64,000 nucleotides of DNA from Turbatrix aceti (Eukaryota > Nematoda > Chromadorea > Rhabditida > Panagrolaimidae): contig OZ017766.1 in the NCBI GenBank assembly GCA_963969345.1, forward strand, positions 7,378,001 to 7,442,000, written 5' to 3'. Positions 10,215 through 21,060 of this stretch are shown here, in pieces; positions within the stretch are counted from its first letter, which is position 1, and every line of letters begins with the position of its first letter. The notes beneath the pieces were generated by a model. That model made no database searches, was not told where the DNA came from, and saw nothing but the letters and a program-made list of their open reading frames with translations. The position numbers and the translations under genes are program-made.

Positions 10215-11998
10215 TTAGTTCCACTGTTGCTGGTAGTATTGAAAGTATTCGTGCGTCGTTGATTTTCCCGGGAGTTTCCGTTTTCCAAAGAAAAGTCGCT
10301 CGTCTGAAGCAGTTGACGTCGGTGCGACGGTTGTCGAGTGACGCCATCCACAGGCAAATTTTTTTCTGAGCGAAGCCCGCATTGGTCGATGGAGGACAAA
10401 AAAACAGATGCCGAGAACGCAGCCGTAGATTGGCATGACCATTGATGAGATTTCCTGCAACAATTTTTTTTTTGATCCATACATAATATTTACAAAAAAA
10501 TCACCTTTGCAACAGCAAAGTGAACAATGTCCATGCCATTTTTTTGTGTATTCATCAGAGTCGTGAAAAGTAAACTCCCCATAGTCAGAGTCCCGCAGAT
10601 GAGATTACAGTACGTAAAAATGGAAGTGTAAAGTCTGGATTCCAAAAGTTGGTATTTTGTTGAAACATGGCTGTAACCGTCTTTTGCTGGCAGTCTGGAA
10701 AAATAATAGGTTAAAAAAATTTTCAAAAATCAATGATACCTAATTTGCCGGTTAACAACGAGCAAACTGACAGATCCAACGACCAGGGATACAAAACAAA
10801 ACGTAAAAAACATAAAATGTTCACGCGTGTTCGCGCCATTTGTCGTAATTGAGCTACAGTAAGACATTGGTATTGGCGGACTGGAAAATAAGTCTCGATT
10901 GAACCATATAATCATAAATAGTGCCGTCATCACCTGAAAATATTGCATGAACTTTCCTTTTTTTCAAGTAACAAATTTGAAAAGTGGCATGTTACACGAT
11001 GCAACAAATCCGAGCTTTGTTGTTTTCAAGTGCCAATTTTTGATAATTTGTCATTCTACCTGTTCTTGAAAATTTATAAATAATTTAAAAAAATCATTTT
11101 TTTTAAGTTTATAAAAAAAATTAAAAAAAACAATGCTTTTTTTGTTTTTGTTTTGTTTTGTTTTTACAAATGTTTTTTTTATGTTTTTTTTTTAATTAGT
11201 GTTTTTTAATAAATTAAAAAAGAATGATTTTTTTAAATAATTTTTTTAATAAATTAAAAAAACACTGTTTTTTTTAATTAATAAAAAAATATTTCTTTAA
11301 TTTTTTTTAAAAGTTGGCGACAAAACGTTGTTTTTTTTTAATTATGCCGTAAAATAAATAACAAATTCGATCAATTTTTTAAAATAATTCATTAAGCTCG
11401 ATCAAAAAAAATTAAAAAAAATACCTCAGAGGCGACCAAACTCAGCGGAATCCACGGTCGTCGAATGTTTTCATAAACAGTTGAACGAAGGGTAGCTATC
11501 AATCGTTCAAAAACAAGAAACTGAATTGCAAAAATAATTATCATCTGAGGTTTTTGAGCGATATCAGAGTATAATCGGCAGGGGCCGAATTCGATGACAA
11601 ACATGCAAGGATCATTTTTAAAAATAATGTAAACAAGAGCCATTCCGACAAAATACCCGGCACGAAGGCATGTCAGACTGTTTCTGATAACGAATGCGAC
11701 GCAGACATTGATGGTCAGGATTTTGAGATGAATGTGCATCGCCTGAAAAATAAAAATGTTTCAAAAAAAATTTTTTTTTGTTGTTAAAAAATAATCAAAC
11801 CTTTGAAAAAAATAAATTAACCAACACAAAAGAAAGCAGAAAAATGCTGATGACATCGAAGATAACGACCAACGAAAGTGTCATCATGAAAGCCCAATTC
11901 GTGTAAATTTTTGAAGCTTCGGTGCAGAGAGAATTATTGAATCTGTCCAATTGAAAAAATGGCAAAGAGCTGCTCAACGTTAACGTCACCTCGGTCAT
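10215..11998 (-). CDS. Chemoreceptor B, Sra-superfamily-like 7TM receptor
   Basis: Minus-strand exons 11998-11801, 11742-11425, 10933-10740, 10694-10505 and 10454-10215 have canonical GT-AG ends and phases 0,0,2,0, giving 379 residues. Exon 1 encodes LCTEASKIYTNW and TM1. Exon 2 encodes AMHIHLKIL, an IRNSLTCLRAGYF helix, PCRLYSD and the FERLIATLRSTVYE signature. Exon 3 carries YCSS and a helix ending in a basic turn. Exon 4 carries VSTKYQLLESRLYTSIFTY. Exon 5 starts EISSMVMPIYGCVLG (TM7), then HRPMRASLRKKF, and ends HEYFQYYQQQWN, a tail shared with A and C/D. This is the architecture of nematode chemoreceptors of the Sra superfamily (Sra, Srab, Srb, Sre); I cannot choose among them. No disabling change is seen. 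An expected place of action is the membrane of sensory neurons, by inference. Confidence 0.85.
11040..11400. repeat. AT-rich low-complexity block in intron 2 of receptor B
   Basis: Long A and T runs with repeated aattaaaaaa and ttttttaat blocks. Nothing else is recognisable. Confidence 0.4.
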
Positions 11999-12173
11999 GT
12001 TGGCGCAGCGAGCATTTATGCCGTGCCACCCAAGCTTGAGGTAGTGTTTTCGCGCCCATGTAAAGTTGCCTTCGAGATCCCGAGACCTGTCATTAAACCA
12101 CCCTCAAAGCGCCTATCAAAGATGGATCAGTGGTGTTATTTTTTTTACATTTCGCCCACAAATGCTTATTTTA

Positions 12174-14258
12174 CTAATTCCACTGCTGCTGATAATATTC
12201 AAAGTACTCGTGAGTAGTCGACTTGTTAGGACGCCGTCTTCGAGCGAAGAAAAGTCGCTCGTTTGAGGAAGTGGACGTTGGAGCGACGGTCGTCGAAGAG
12301 CTCGGCCATTTACAGAAGAACTTTTTTCGGAACGCAGCCCGCATTGGACGGTGCAGGACAATAAAGCAGACACCGAGCACGCAACCGTAAATCGGCATGA
12401 CCATCGATGTTAGTTCCTGCAAGATTATTTTTGATCTGTGCGTCAACATAGTTTTTTAGAGGTACATAAAAAAAGTTGGACCAACGTTTGCGTTCTTTTG
12501 TTTTCAATTGCGAACAAATTTTTCTTATGTAAATTTATTTATTTGCGTTCGTTTAAAAAAAAGTAAAATTTTTTGAACTACATAATTTTTTTCACAAACA
12601 AACGTTTTTTTAAATTAAACAATTGAAAAAAATATTACAAAAAATTAAAATTAGGAAAACGGTGTCAAAATTGATGCCATTTGACAAAAGAATTTTAATT
12701 TTTTTTAAATTTCAAATCAAATTTTTAAACTAAAATCTTTAAATAAAAACCAAAAAAATGCAAAAAAACAGTTATCCAAAACGAGAATTATTTTTACGTT
12801 TTTTTTTCAACGAGAACTATTTTTTGTTCTTTTATTTTAGTCGGCATTCTGCAAAAAAAATTTTGCACAGTAAATAAAAAAATTTATGTTCGTTAATGTT
12901 CGTTTGCCAACACGGTCAAAAAAGTTGACGTTCGTTCGATTCTTTTAACAAAATTTAAAAATTGTTTGTTCCAGAACAAAAAAACTGCTTTTCGAAAAAA
13001 TCAGATCTTTACACGAAAAAAAAATTACCTTTATAACTGCAAAATAAACAAAATCCATTTCCTTCTTCTGATCATAAATTGAGCCACAGACAACAAAGCT
13101 CACGGTTGTCAGAGCACCGCAAATCAGATTCGAGTACGTAAAAATCGAAGTGTAAAGTCGGGATTCGAGAAGTTGGTATTTTGTTGAAACATGACCGTAA
13201 CCGTCTTGCGCTGGCAGCCTGTAAATTTTTTTTACAATTTTGAATTATAAAATATGTAAAATACAAACTTAATTCGGTGGCTGACAACAAGCAAACTGAT
13301 TGAACCCAATACCAGGGATACAAAAAAGAAAAATGCGAACATTATACCCTCGCTGGTGCTAAAATCTTTGGTTGAAATGGAACTGCAATAAGAGGTCGAT
13401 ACTGTAGAGCTCGAAAGTACGTTCCAACTTGTTTTAATTGCTACTGCGAATGGTATCAATATCTGAAAATATATATTATAGATTTACGTCATTTTAAACA
13501 GAATTTTGAGTTGAACAGAGTTCTTACTAATAAATATTTACTAATCTAAAAAGTGTTCATTTGGGAAAATTAATAAGGGCAAGTTGTTTCCAAATTGAAA
13601 ATAAATAAACAAGTCATGAAAATAGCAACGTATATTCGGTCCCAAAAGGGAAATATGTAAGTAATTACGTGGAAACGTGAGTAAACAGATAACGTAAACG
13701 TACCCCAATGCCAACAAAGCAAAGCAGAAACCATGGATGTCTGGCAGATTCATAAACTGTTGAGCGAAATGCGGCAATCAAACGTTCAAAAACGAGAAAC
13801 TGGATGCCAAAAAGTATGGTAATCAACGGTATTCCCGCGGCGTCAGAATACAGACGACAGGGAATAAATTTTATGACAAAAAAACACGGATCAAAGTTGA
13901 TGAACGCGTAAACCAGAGCTTTGCCGACGAAATAGCCGGCTCGCAGTCCTGTTAGACTGTTTCTGATCACAAACGCGACTCCGACGTTGATTACGAGGAT
14001 TTTGAGGTGGATATGGATCGCCTAAAAAAATTGGAAAAAAATCTTTGTTTTGGATATTTAAAAAAAAGTTACCTTTGAAAAAAATAATTTTACAACCACG
14101 AATGAAAGCAGGAAAATGCTGATGACATCGAGGACGAATACACAGGTAAGTGTGAGCACAAAAGCCCAATTCGTGTAAATCTTCAGCGCATCAATGCAAA
14201 CGGAATTGTTGAACGTATTCAGCTGATACGGTACACCGCTGCTTAACGGGGAAGTCAT
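12174..14258 (-). CDS. Chemoreceptor A, Sra-superfamily-like 7TM receptor
   Basis: Minus-strand exons 14258-14073, 14021-13704, 13462-13269, 13218-13029 and 12416-12174 have GT-AG ends and phases 0,0,2,0, giving 376 residues. The order of motifs is the same as in B: VCIDALKIYTNW and TM1; AIHIHLKILVINV; IRNSLTGLRAGYFVGKALVY; PCRLYSDAAG; FERLIAAFRSTVYE; YCSSIS; HVSTKYQLLESRLYTSI; then TM7 (ELTSMVMPIYGCVLG), HRPMRAAFRKKF and the YYQQQWN end. The intron before exon 5 (13028-12417) is much longer than in B and holds TTCG-rich repeat debris. The upstream flank has an 11-bp perfect hairpin. It appears intact. The ATG at 14258 is the only one giving a complete exon 1 in frame. Confidence 0.85.
12480..12990. 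repeat. Decayed TTCG-rich repeat in intron 4 of receptor A
   Basis: Contains gttcgttcg, ttgcgaacaaa and tcaaaattgatgccat blocks that resemble the interior of the hAT-like element at 9733-10200, but without recognisable ends. It looks like an older, eroded copy of the same family. Confidence 0.4.
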
Positions 14259-14285
14259 CTCACTCTGTCATGCCGGTAAGTCCAA

Positions 14286-14329
14286 CCGGTAATGCCACAA
14301 GCACAAGCATAGAGGGTAGGCATTACCGG
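14286..14329. promoter_or_regulatory. Perfect hairpin upstream of chemoreceptor A
   Basis: ccggtaatgcc (14286-14296) pairs with ggcattaccgg (14319-14329) around a 22-base loop, 28-71 bases upstream of the start codon. A TGCCAC hexamer shared by all receptor genes of the cluster (14293-14298) overlaps the stem. The function is unknown; it could be an operator-like inverted repeat, a 5' UTR hairpin or chance. Confidence 0.45.
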
Positions 14330-14734
14330 GGGCTTTCACGTATAAAGAGTAACGCCTCCGTCATTAACATATAAGACGAGGACAATAAAAATTTTTTTTG
14401 TCATGCTTATTTTTCCCCATTTTTTGAAAGCAAATTTGTGACATCATCATTTTCATGTTTTTGCGTTTTTATTGTAGAAAGCGTCTGAGCTAAAACAAAA
14501 GAAGCTAAAATTACGATTTATTGGATTCTCTGAAAACGCCAAGTTGAAATTCACGTTCAGAACCATTTTTTTGCATTTTTGTCAAAATCGAGTAGTTTAC
14601 TTCTACTTTGAGTTGAACAGAAGCACTATTCATAATTTATGTCATTTCTTGTTGCACATGTTGGCGAATAAAGATTTTCGTATTTATTATCAACAAATTG
14701 CAAACAAATCAAAACAAAACAAAGATGTGCACCC

Positions 14735-14880
14735 AAAAGAGAGGGAGACGCTATCCACTACGAAGTGAGTAGCTTCTGCGCGCAAAAGAGAGGGAGACGC
14801 TATCCACTACGAAGTGGGTAGCTTCTGCGCGCAAAAGAGAGGGAGACGCTATCCACTACGAAGTGAGTAGCTTCTGCACA
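14735..14880. repeat. 49-bp minisatellite, three forward copies
   Basis: Unit aaaagagagggagacgctat... starts at 14735, 14784 and 14833 with near-perfect identity; the unit ends in cttctgcgcgc. The same unit recurs forward at about 16580-16690 and inverted at about 17405-17594 within the same element. Confidence 0.9.
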
Positions 14881-16587
14881 GTGTACTAAATTGTCTCGTT
14901 TAGCTTTTGCTAGCGCATGCGCACTGCATGCATGCGCAAAAGGTAGCAGGTGGCGCTCAGAGCAAAAAATCCTACTTTTGTTATTATTTTTTTAGTTTTT
15001 GTACTAATTCAATAAAGCACATTTTTGCGAACATTTTCGTGTCTTTTGTGAAAAAAAATATTAATTTTGAGCTTTATTACAAGCGTCCAAAGTTTGCCTA
15101 TTTTTGATCACATTTATGCTGATAACAAAAAAAAAACGTTCAAACTTGCATATGTGAATTATGTCCACGGATGCAGGAGGTGATGGCGAATGCATTGCAA
15201 AAAAAATCACAAAAATCGGTCCTTTTTTTCCGGAGAAATCAGCTGATAACTGTTTTTTCTTTATAAAAAGTGCGTGTAAAAAAATTATCACGTCACTCAA
15301 AATGCATACTTTTTTGTAAAATATAGATTGTTGAAAAATTCATATTGTGTTTAGTCTGCTTGTAAATTTTTTTGATTTCAAATTCAAAACTGATCTTACA
15401 AGAGCTGATCAAACTTGATACACCATGCGCACGCGTTTTTTCTCCTATGATGTCCAAGAAGTACAGGTTTTTACTGTCTAATAATTCAATGAGGTCAGTA
15501 AGTTGTGTGCAAAAATTGTTTTGCCTGGAAAATACTAATCGGAACATTAAAGCAATCGGAATAGCAGCATTTGGCAACTCCGTAGCGGAAGCACGACGGC
15601 AGAAACATGAAGAGGTGTCGCCGTCGATTGACCCTTCAGGGATGCGACTATGGACGACTATCGCGAACGAAGCCGAGGCAAAGTGCCTTCGAATGCAGCG
15701 GTTTGTGTCGACATCGGCAGAGTCTAACAGGTATGGTTAGTAGTTGAACTACGCAATGGTTTGCACAGCAAAAGCACATCCCTGAAGGGCCAATCGTCGG
15801 CGACACCCTTTCTTGTTCGCGCCGTCGCGACGCGTCGTGTTTCCGCGACGCGGTTGCCGTACTCTGCTGTTCCGATTGCTTTAATGTTCCGACTTGTTTT
15901 TTCCCAGCCACAGGATTTAACACACAACTTGCTGACCTTACTGAATTAAACAGTAAAAGACGGTACTTCTTGGACATCGAATGCTGAAAAACGCGTGCGC
16001 ATGGTGTATCAAGTTTGATCAGCTCTTGTAAGATCAGTTTTGAATTTCAAATCAAAAAAATTTACAAGCAGACTAAATACAATGTGAATTTTTCAACAAG
16101 CTATATTTTACAAAAAAATATGCATTTTGAGTGACGTGATAATTTTTTTACACGCACTTTTTGTAAAGAAAAAACAGTTATCAGCTGATTTCTCCGGAAA
16201 AAAAGGACCGATTTTTGTGATTTCTTTTGCAATGCATTCGCCATCACCTCCTGCATCCGTGGACATAATTCACATATGCAAGTTTGAACGTTTTTTTTTT
16301 GTTATCAGCATAAATGTGATCAAAAATAGGCAAACTTTGGACGCTTGTAATAAAGCTCAAAATTAATATTTTTTTTCACAAAAGACACGAAAATGTTCGC
16401 AAAAATGTTTTTTGTCGACAGGAAATAAAAACTTTGAACAAAATAACTGCATAGTTGTTTTTTCGCCACGAGCGCGAGCTGTATTAGCCTGCTACCCGCC
16501 GCGCGCACTCATTAATAGCAGCGCATGTACGCTAAGGCGAAAGTTAAATGAGACAGAAATGCAGGGCGCGAGTACACTGTGCTTCTG
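14876..16587. repeat. Palindrome A of the fold-back element
   Basis: Sequence from 14876 to about 15700 is repeated inverted from about 15725 to 16587, symmetric around 15713. The best-conserved part is 15061-15300 against 16127-16366. Outer parts (such as cacagtgtact and gtagcagg) and central parts (aaagcaatcggaa) match less well, so the arms have diverged unevenly. There are no unique genes. Confidence 0.8.
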
Positions 16588-16690
16588 CGCGCAAAAGAAA
16601 GGGAGACGCTATCCACTACGAAGTGAGTAGCTTCTGCGCGCAAAAGAAAGGGAGACGCTATCCACTACGAAGTGGGTAGCTTCTGCGCGC
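16577..16690. repeat. 49-bp minisatellite, two forward copies between palindromes
   Basis: Same unit as at 14735 with one substitution (aaagaaaggg for aaagagaggg), two copies. It forms the hinge between palindromes A and B. Confidence 0.85.
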
Positions 16691-17404
16691 ATAAAAGAGA
16701 GAAAAGAGAAAGCGCGCAGATGGGTGGTTCTTCGTTGATAGATTCTGATGGATTCTGGTCGTCGCTGTGCCGCGATGAATTTTCCGGTGGCATTTCATAG
16801 ACACTGCAAAAGCATCTTCGTAAAACCACAATTCAGAAATGGTGCGCTCAACACAATTCTTACCGTGAGTGATAACGGGTCACCTGTGCAAGCATCGGCT
16901 GGTATCACTGCTGGCACTGGCCGTGAAAATCATTGAGGCGATGAGAACAGAGAAACGGCAACGGAAATCGATGCAAAAACGTTGACAATCCATTGTTCAC
17001 AATTAGCAAAGTGAGGAACGTTCGCGATCTGTTAAAGAAAATGTGCGCACGCGCTGTTTGAACGTGTTGTTCTGACGTTCAAAAAACGGAACGCGATCGT
17101 TCCTCAATCGATTGTCAACGTTTTTGCATCGATTTCCGTTGCCATTTTCTCTGTTCTCATCGCCTCAATGATTTCCACGGCCAGTGCCAGCAGTGATACC
17201 AGCCGATGCTTGCACAGGTGACCCGTTATCACTCACGGTAAGAATTGTTTTGAGCGCACCATTTCTGAATTGTGGTTTTACGAAGATGCTTTTGCAGTGT
17301 CTATGAAATGCCACCGGAAAATTCATCGCGGCACAGCGACGACCAGAATCCATCAGAATCTATCAACGAAGAACCACCCATCTGCGCGCTTTCTCTTTTC
17401 TCTC
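16691..17404. repeat. Palindrome B of the fold-back element
   Basis: 16691-17040 and 17060-17404 are almost exact reverse complements around about 17048, so each strand carries the same 62-codon frame once per arm. Single-stranded DNA or RNA from here would form a stem of about 340 bp. Confidence 0.9.
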
Positions 17405-17594
17405 TTTTATGCGCGCAGAAGCTACCCACTTCGTAGTGGATAGCGTCTCCCTCTCTTTTGCGCGCAGAAGCTACCCACTTCGTAGTGGATAGCGTCTCCC
17501 TCTCTTTTGCGCGCAGAAGCTACCCACTTCGTAGTGGATAGCGTCTCCCTCTCTTTTGCGCGCAGAAGCTACTCACTTCGTAGTGGATAGCGTG
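17405..17594. repeat. 49-bp minisatellite, four inverted copies
   Basis: Reverse-complement copies of the 14735 unit (agaagctacccacttcgtag...) form the right minisatellite of the fold-back element, mirroring the left one. Confidence 0.9.
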
Positions 17595-18119
17595 CACATC
17601 TTTGTTTTGTTTTTGTGAAAAATACGTTTGACCGATACTTATATAGAAATAAATTGTAAAAAAAGCAAGAGATACTCAGCATGGCAGCACATTCATAAAA
17701 ATCACTACACTTACTTCCAATTCAAAAACGTTGTTCTATTTTATTGCAAAATCACTAAGTTTACATCTGCAAAATCGACTGATATCAAAAACTGCGATTG
17801 TGCATCTTTTTGCGTCCAAGACAACTGTTGAGACGTCATTTTGTAAAAATGATGAAAAATGAAAAAACATGGGGTGTTTTATTTCCTATTTGAAGAAATT
17901 TGGTTTTTACAGTCAGTTTACTTCTTCAAGAAGTGAATTCTAAAAAAAGGCAAAAAAATAGCATGACAAAAAAAATTTTTATTGTCCTCGTCTTATATGG
18001 AAACCGCCTATTATGCAAGATGCTGCAGGGTGGAATGAAGCCGCATGCATGCACTTACGTTAGCAATGAATTTCTCAAAGTGCCTTCATTGCTAATGTTT
18101 TTGAAATTTGACCACAATT

Positions 18120-19190
18120 AACCTTTACAGAAACAAAATTCTTCGTTTAAGCAATCTGGAAAAATTACAGATACCAAATTCACTTTTTTTTCCTGCATAA
18201 AATAAAACAGGGGAAAAAATCGAAATTTGTCTTTCATGATTTTTGATATTTAGAAAATCCATAAAAAATTAAACGAAAAAAAATCCAATTTCAAAAAAGT
18301 TTTTTCACCTTTTTTTAAATTTAATTTTCGATGCATTTTGTCCTGTTTTTTTTAAATTTTTTGGTCCAAAAAATCTTTTTCAATTCCGGTATCGATTTCG
18401 AGCATCCAAAAAAATATTTGGTGCCGGTTTCGGTTCTAAAAATGTGAACCACCCATTTTTTCGTTTTTTTATTCAAGGAAACAAAATTTCGCACTATTGA
18501 TAAAAAAAAATTGTAATTTTGTCACAAAAATTCTTCTTTTGTTTATTTTTTGCAAAAAAAAATTTTTTTTTCGGTTACGGTTACGGTTTCAAATATCCAA
18601 AAACATATTTGTTTCCGGTTTCGGTTCTGGGTACCTGAAAAATCATTTTTGGTTTTTGCTTCGGTTTTGGTATCCAAAAAAACTGAATTTCGGTTCTGGT
18701 TTCGGTTCGGGTATCCGGGAAATTTTTGAGTCGCATGTTTAATCGCATTTAACTTCAATTTTCGAAAACTATCACGATTTTAGGGTCAAATTGTGAAAAA
18801 AATGGAAAAAAAAAAAAAAATCGAATGGAAAAAAAAAAAAAATCATTTTGGCACCCAATGGCTTTTTTGTTTTTTTTCATGAATAATTTTTTTGTTTTCG
18901 CAAGAAATTTCAGATAAAATAAAAGTCACTTTGTTATGCCGTAGCTAAGATGAGTCTTTATTTTCTGTACAAGTTCAATTGTGGTGAAACGACTAGCTCT
19001 CTCGACGAGGATACAAGGATGCAAAGTGTACATATGTAGACGCGTATTAGAACGGGGTAGGTAAGTAAATTAATAAAAAAAAAAGTTGGTTGGTGATTGA
19101 TTTATTTTGATTAACCGGGGTTGTTAGTGGACAATCATTTGACAACAACAATCCAATGTGGGTTGTTGGATGAATGACTCTGATCACGGA
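18120..19190. repeat. Degenerate CGGTTTCGGTT-type repeat and 3' flank of the Sec14-like gene
   Basis: From about 18380 to 18725 the sequence repeats blocks such as ccggtttcggttct, ggtatccaaaaa and tcaaatatccaaa in irregular spacing, like the worn interior of a transposon. Long A runs follow (18805-18845). The part right of about 18900 is probably the 3' UTR region of the minus-strand lipid-transfer gene. No gene is seen. Confidence 0.4.
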
Positions 19191-19197
19191 TCACGGA

Positions 19198-20521
19198 TCA
19201 CTGATTGACGACGACGTGGTATTTTACGGTTTTTGACCAGATTTTGCCATGGCTGTTGTCAAAGACCAACTTGTACAGTCCTGGATTGGGTATGCTTATC
19301 TGCAAAAAAAATGGGTTTTTGCAAAGGGTGTTCAGGTGAATAAAAAAAATTTATACTTACGGTTCTGTGCTCAGGTACGTACTGCGTGAGCAAACGCCAT
19401 TTAGGCCACATAATTTCGTCATCGCTTTCCTCAGCCGTAGGTTTCGATTTATCCGCAACAGCGGCTTTTCGGACTCCAAAGTCGAGATCCCCGGAATCGC
19501 ATCGCCACCACCAGGTAAGGGTTCTTTTGGGGTCAATACCACCTTTCACCTGAATGGGGACAAAAGTCAGCGTTCTCGCTCCGACGTTGACTTTTTTCGC
19601 GTCAGGCATTGTTGCAAATGGATCGGATGCCGCGTCGTAGTAAAGTTCAAGGGGAACCTTCCCGCCGATCCGGATATCCCCAAACGGTGTTTCAGAAGGC
19701 TTTGTGCCTCCCCAATGAGAATACAAAATTGCAGGATCGATATGCGCGTGAATTTTTTCCTTCCAATCAGCTCCGAGAAATTCAATTTTGTTTTGAGTCT
19801 GTTTCGAGAGGACAGGATAAATCGCAGCCCAGATGAGATGCATGAATGAAGGAGCCCGAATGACGTACAACTTGCGAAGAACATCCGGGAAGAGTTCCTG
19901 AAGTTTTCCGAGCATGTGGGATAAACTTTTGATAATAGTCCAGTCGAGTGTATCCCAACTAATGCCATCGCAATCAATGATTACGGTAGTGCCAAACTGT
20001 CGACCTGCTCGAAGTTCTTTTTCACGGATAAGATGCATGACTCCTTCGGATTCTGCGATACGCATGAGAAAGATATCCGACATCATAGCCGAGTGCAGAC
20101 ATCCGACGTTGTCGATTCGTCCGACAGCCTGAAGGCTGACGACGTTTCCATCCTTGTCGTAGCCTATCAACGAACCCGGCATGTACCAGGAAGGCTTGCT
20201 GACGTTGTCGACAAATTCCTTGACAGCTTCGAGGGAAGAAAAATCGGTTTTATGGAGTCCGAGAGCGTGGAGTTGTCGGAGAGCGCTGGTAAGCTTTGGC
20301 ACGACGACGTCGACGTCTCTGTTCCATCCAATAAGCCAGCGAAGAAGGGAAATATCGTGATCGTAGGATGGGAAAAGTTTGAGTTCATCAGCGATTCGGG
20401 ATCGGAGTTCTGCGATGAGTTTACGGTCGGTTTCTGAGAGGGATGACGATGAGGATGAAACGGACGAGGATACGCTCTGCGTCTCTGCGGTTTCCATGGT
20501 GGAAGTCGTCGCCGGGGGCAT
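19198..20521 (-). CDS. CRAL-TRIO and GOLD domain (Sec14-like) lipid-transfer protein
   Basis: Two exons, 20521-19361 (387 codons, phase 0, ACC|GTAAGT) and 19299-19198, give 420 residues. After a Ser-rich N-terminus, residues about 40-95 (DHDISLLRWLIGWNRDVDV) look like the CRAL-TRIO N-terminal helices. Residues about 110-275 form the CRAL-TRIO lipid-binding fold, with IIDCDGISWDTLDW and KLYVIRAPSFMHLIW. The C-terminal third, from KVPLELYYD to FVPIQVKGG and the final exon (SIPNPGLYKLVFDNSHG), is a GOLD domain. Such proteins bind and exchange phospholipids or other hydrophobic ligands between membranes; nematode CTG proteins have this plan. An AG acceptor (20527-20526) lies 4 bases upstream of the ATG, as expected for spliced-leader addition. 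The ligand is not predictable from sequence. Confidence 0.9.
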
Positions 20522-20525
20522 CGCT

Positions 20526-20527
20526 CT
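20526..20527 (-). promoter_or_regulatory. Putative trans-splice acceptor of the Sec14-like gene
   Basis: aaaatttccag lies immediately before AGCG-ATG. The very short leader without other upstream coding sequence suggests spliced-leader addition rather than a cis exon. Confidence 0.45.
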
Positions 20528-20689
20528 GGAAATTTTGGGGTTTCAAAAAAATATTTTGGAAATTCATATGGAAATCGCGATTGTGATCCAGACAAGGAAT
20601 TTGTGGTTCAGAATTTTGAAAAATCTATGAAATTTCGAAATTTCGATTTTTGCCATTTTTGGAATTTTTTTGGAAATTTTTAGAACGTT

Positions 20690-21060
20690 GCTCAAAATTA
20701 CTGCATTTTCAGAACTGAAGTACATATTTTTTTGTCAACGTAATTTTTGATGGAGAATCCTATAAAAATATAAAATATTGGGATATTACCTCAAAAAATG
20801 TCGAAAAACGCACTTCAAAAATGTACACAATGGCTATTTATCTCAGATTTTCCATCAAAAATTACGCCGGAAATATTTTTTCCCGGATTTGGAAATACCG
20901 TAGTTTTTGAGCTACAAAAAGCCAAAAATTGTCAAAACTGGCAAAAAAGCAATTTTTGGCAGGGATCAGCTATTTTTTATGGTAAAATAATTTTCATAAT
21001 TTTTTTACAGAAAAATAATTTTTTACAGTAAAAATTAATTTTTGAAAAAAATTTTGTGGA
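20690..21060. mobile_element. Palindromic MITE copy (diverged)
   Basis: Contains ttttgatggagaatcc and its inverted partner ttttccatcaaaaattac, plus the taccgtagtttttgagctac block also found in the better copies at 23960-24330 and 27683-28252. Ends are unclear, so the borders are approximate. Confidence 0.55.

Larger units (their letters stand above)
14368..17999. mobile_element. Composite fold-back (palindromic) transposable element
   Basis: The outer ends are inverted copies for about 39 bases: catataagacgaggacaata at 14368 and its complement ending at 17999. Nothing outside matches, so these look like the element ends. A second inverted pair, aaaacaaagatgtgcac, lies at about 14716 and 17600. 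Inside are two nested palindromes and three blocks of one 49-bp repeat. No transposase frame is seen, and the longest frames inside are duplicated by the palindromes. Length about 3.6 kb. The plan resembles the long-TIR fold-back elements known in nematodes (Tc4/Tc6 types), but the family is not identified. Confidence 0.75.

Noticed and set aside
15061..16366. 79-codon frames with nearly identical translation at 15061-15300 (minus) and 16127-16366 (plus)
   Set aside because: They are the two arms of palindrome A. Similarity follows from the inverted repeat; no start context, domain or codon bias supports a protein.
16748..17353. 62-codon frames duplicated on opposite strands
   Set aside because: Same reason: the arms of palindrome B read twice.
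14735..17594. CRISPR-like array
   Set aside because: The 49-bp units are contiguous without spacers and the host is a eukaryote; it is a minisatellite.
19367..20630. Several plus-strand frames of 72-160 codons
   Set aside because: They are antisense shadows of the Sec14-like coding exon, which has clear CRAL-TRIO and GOLD content.
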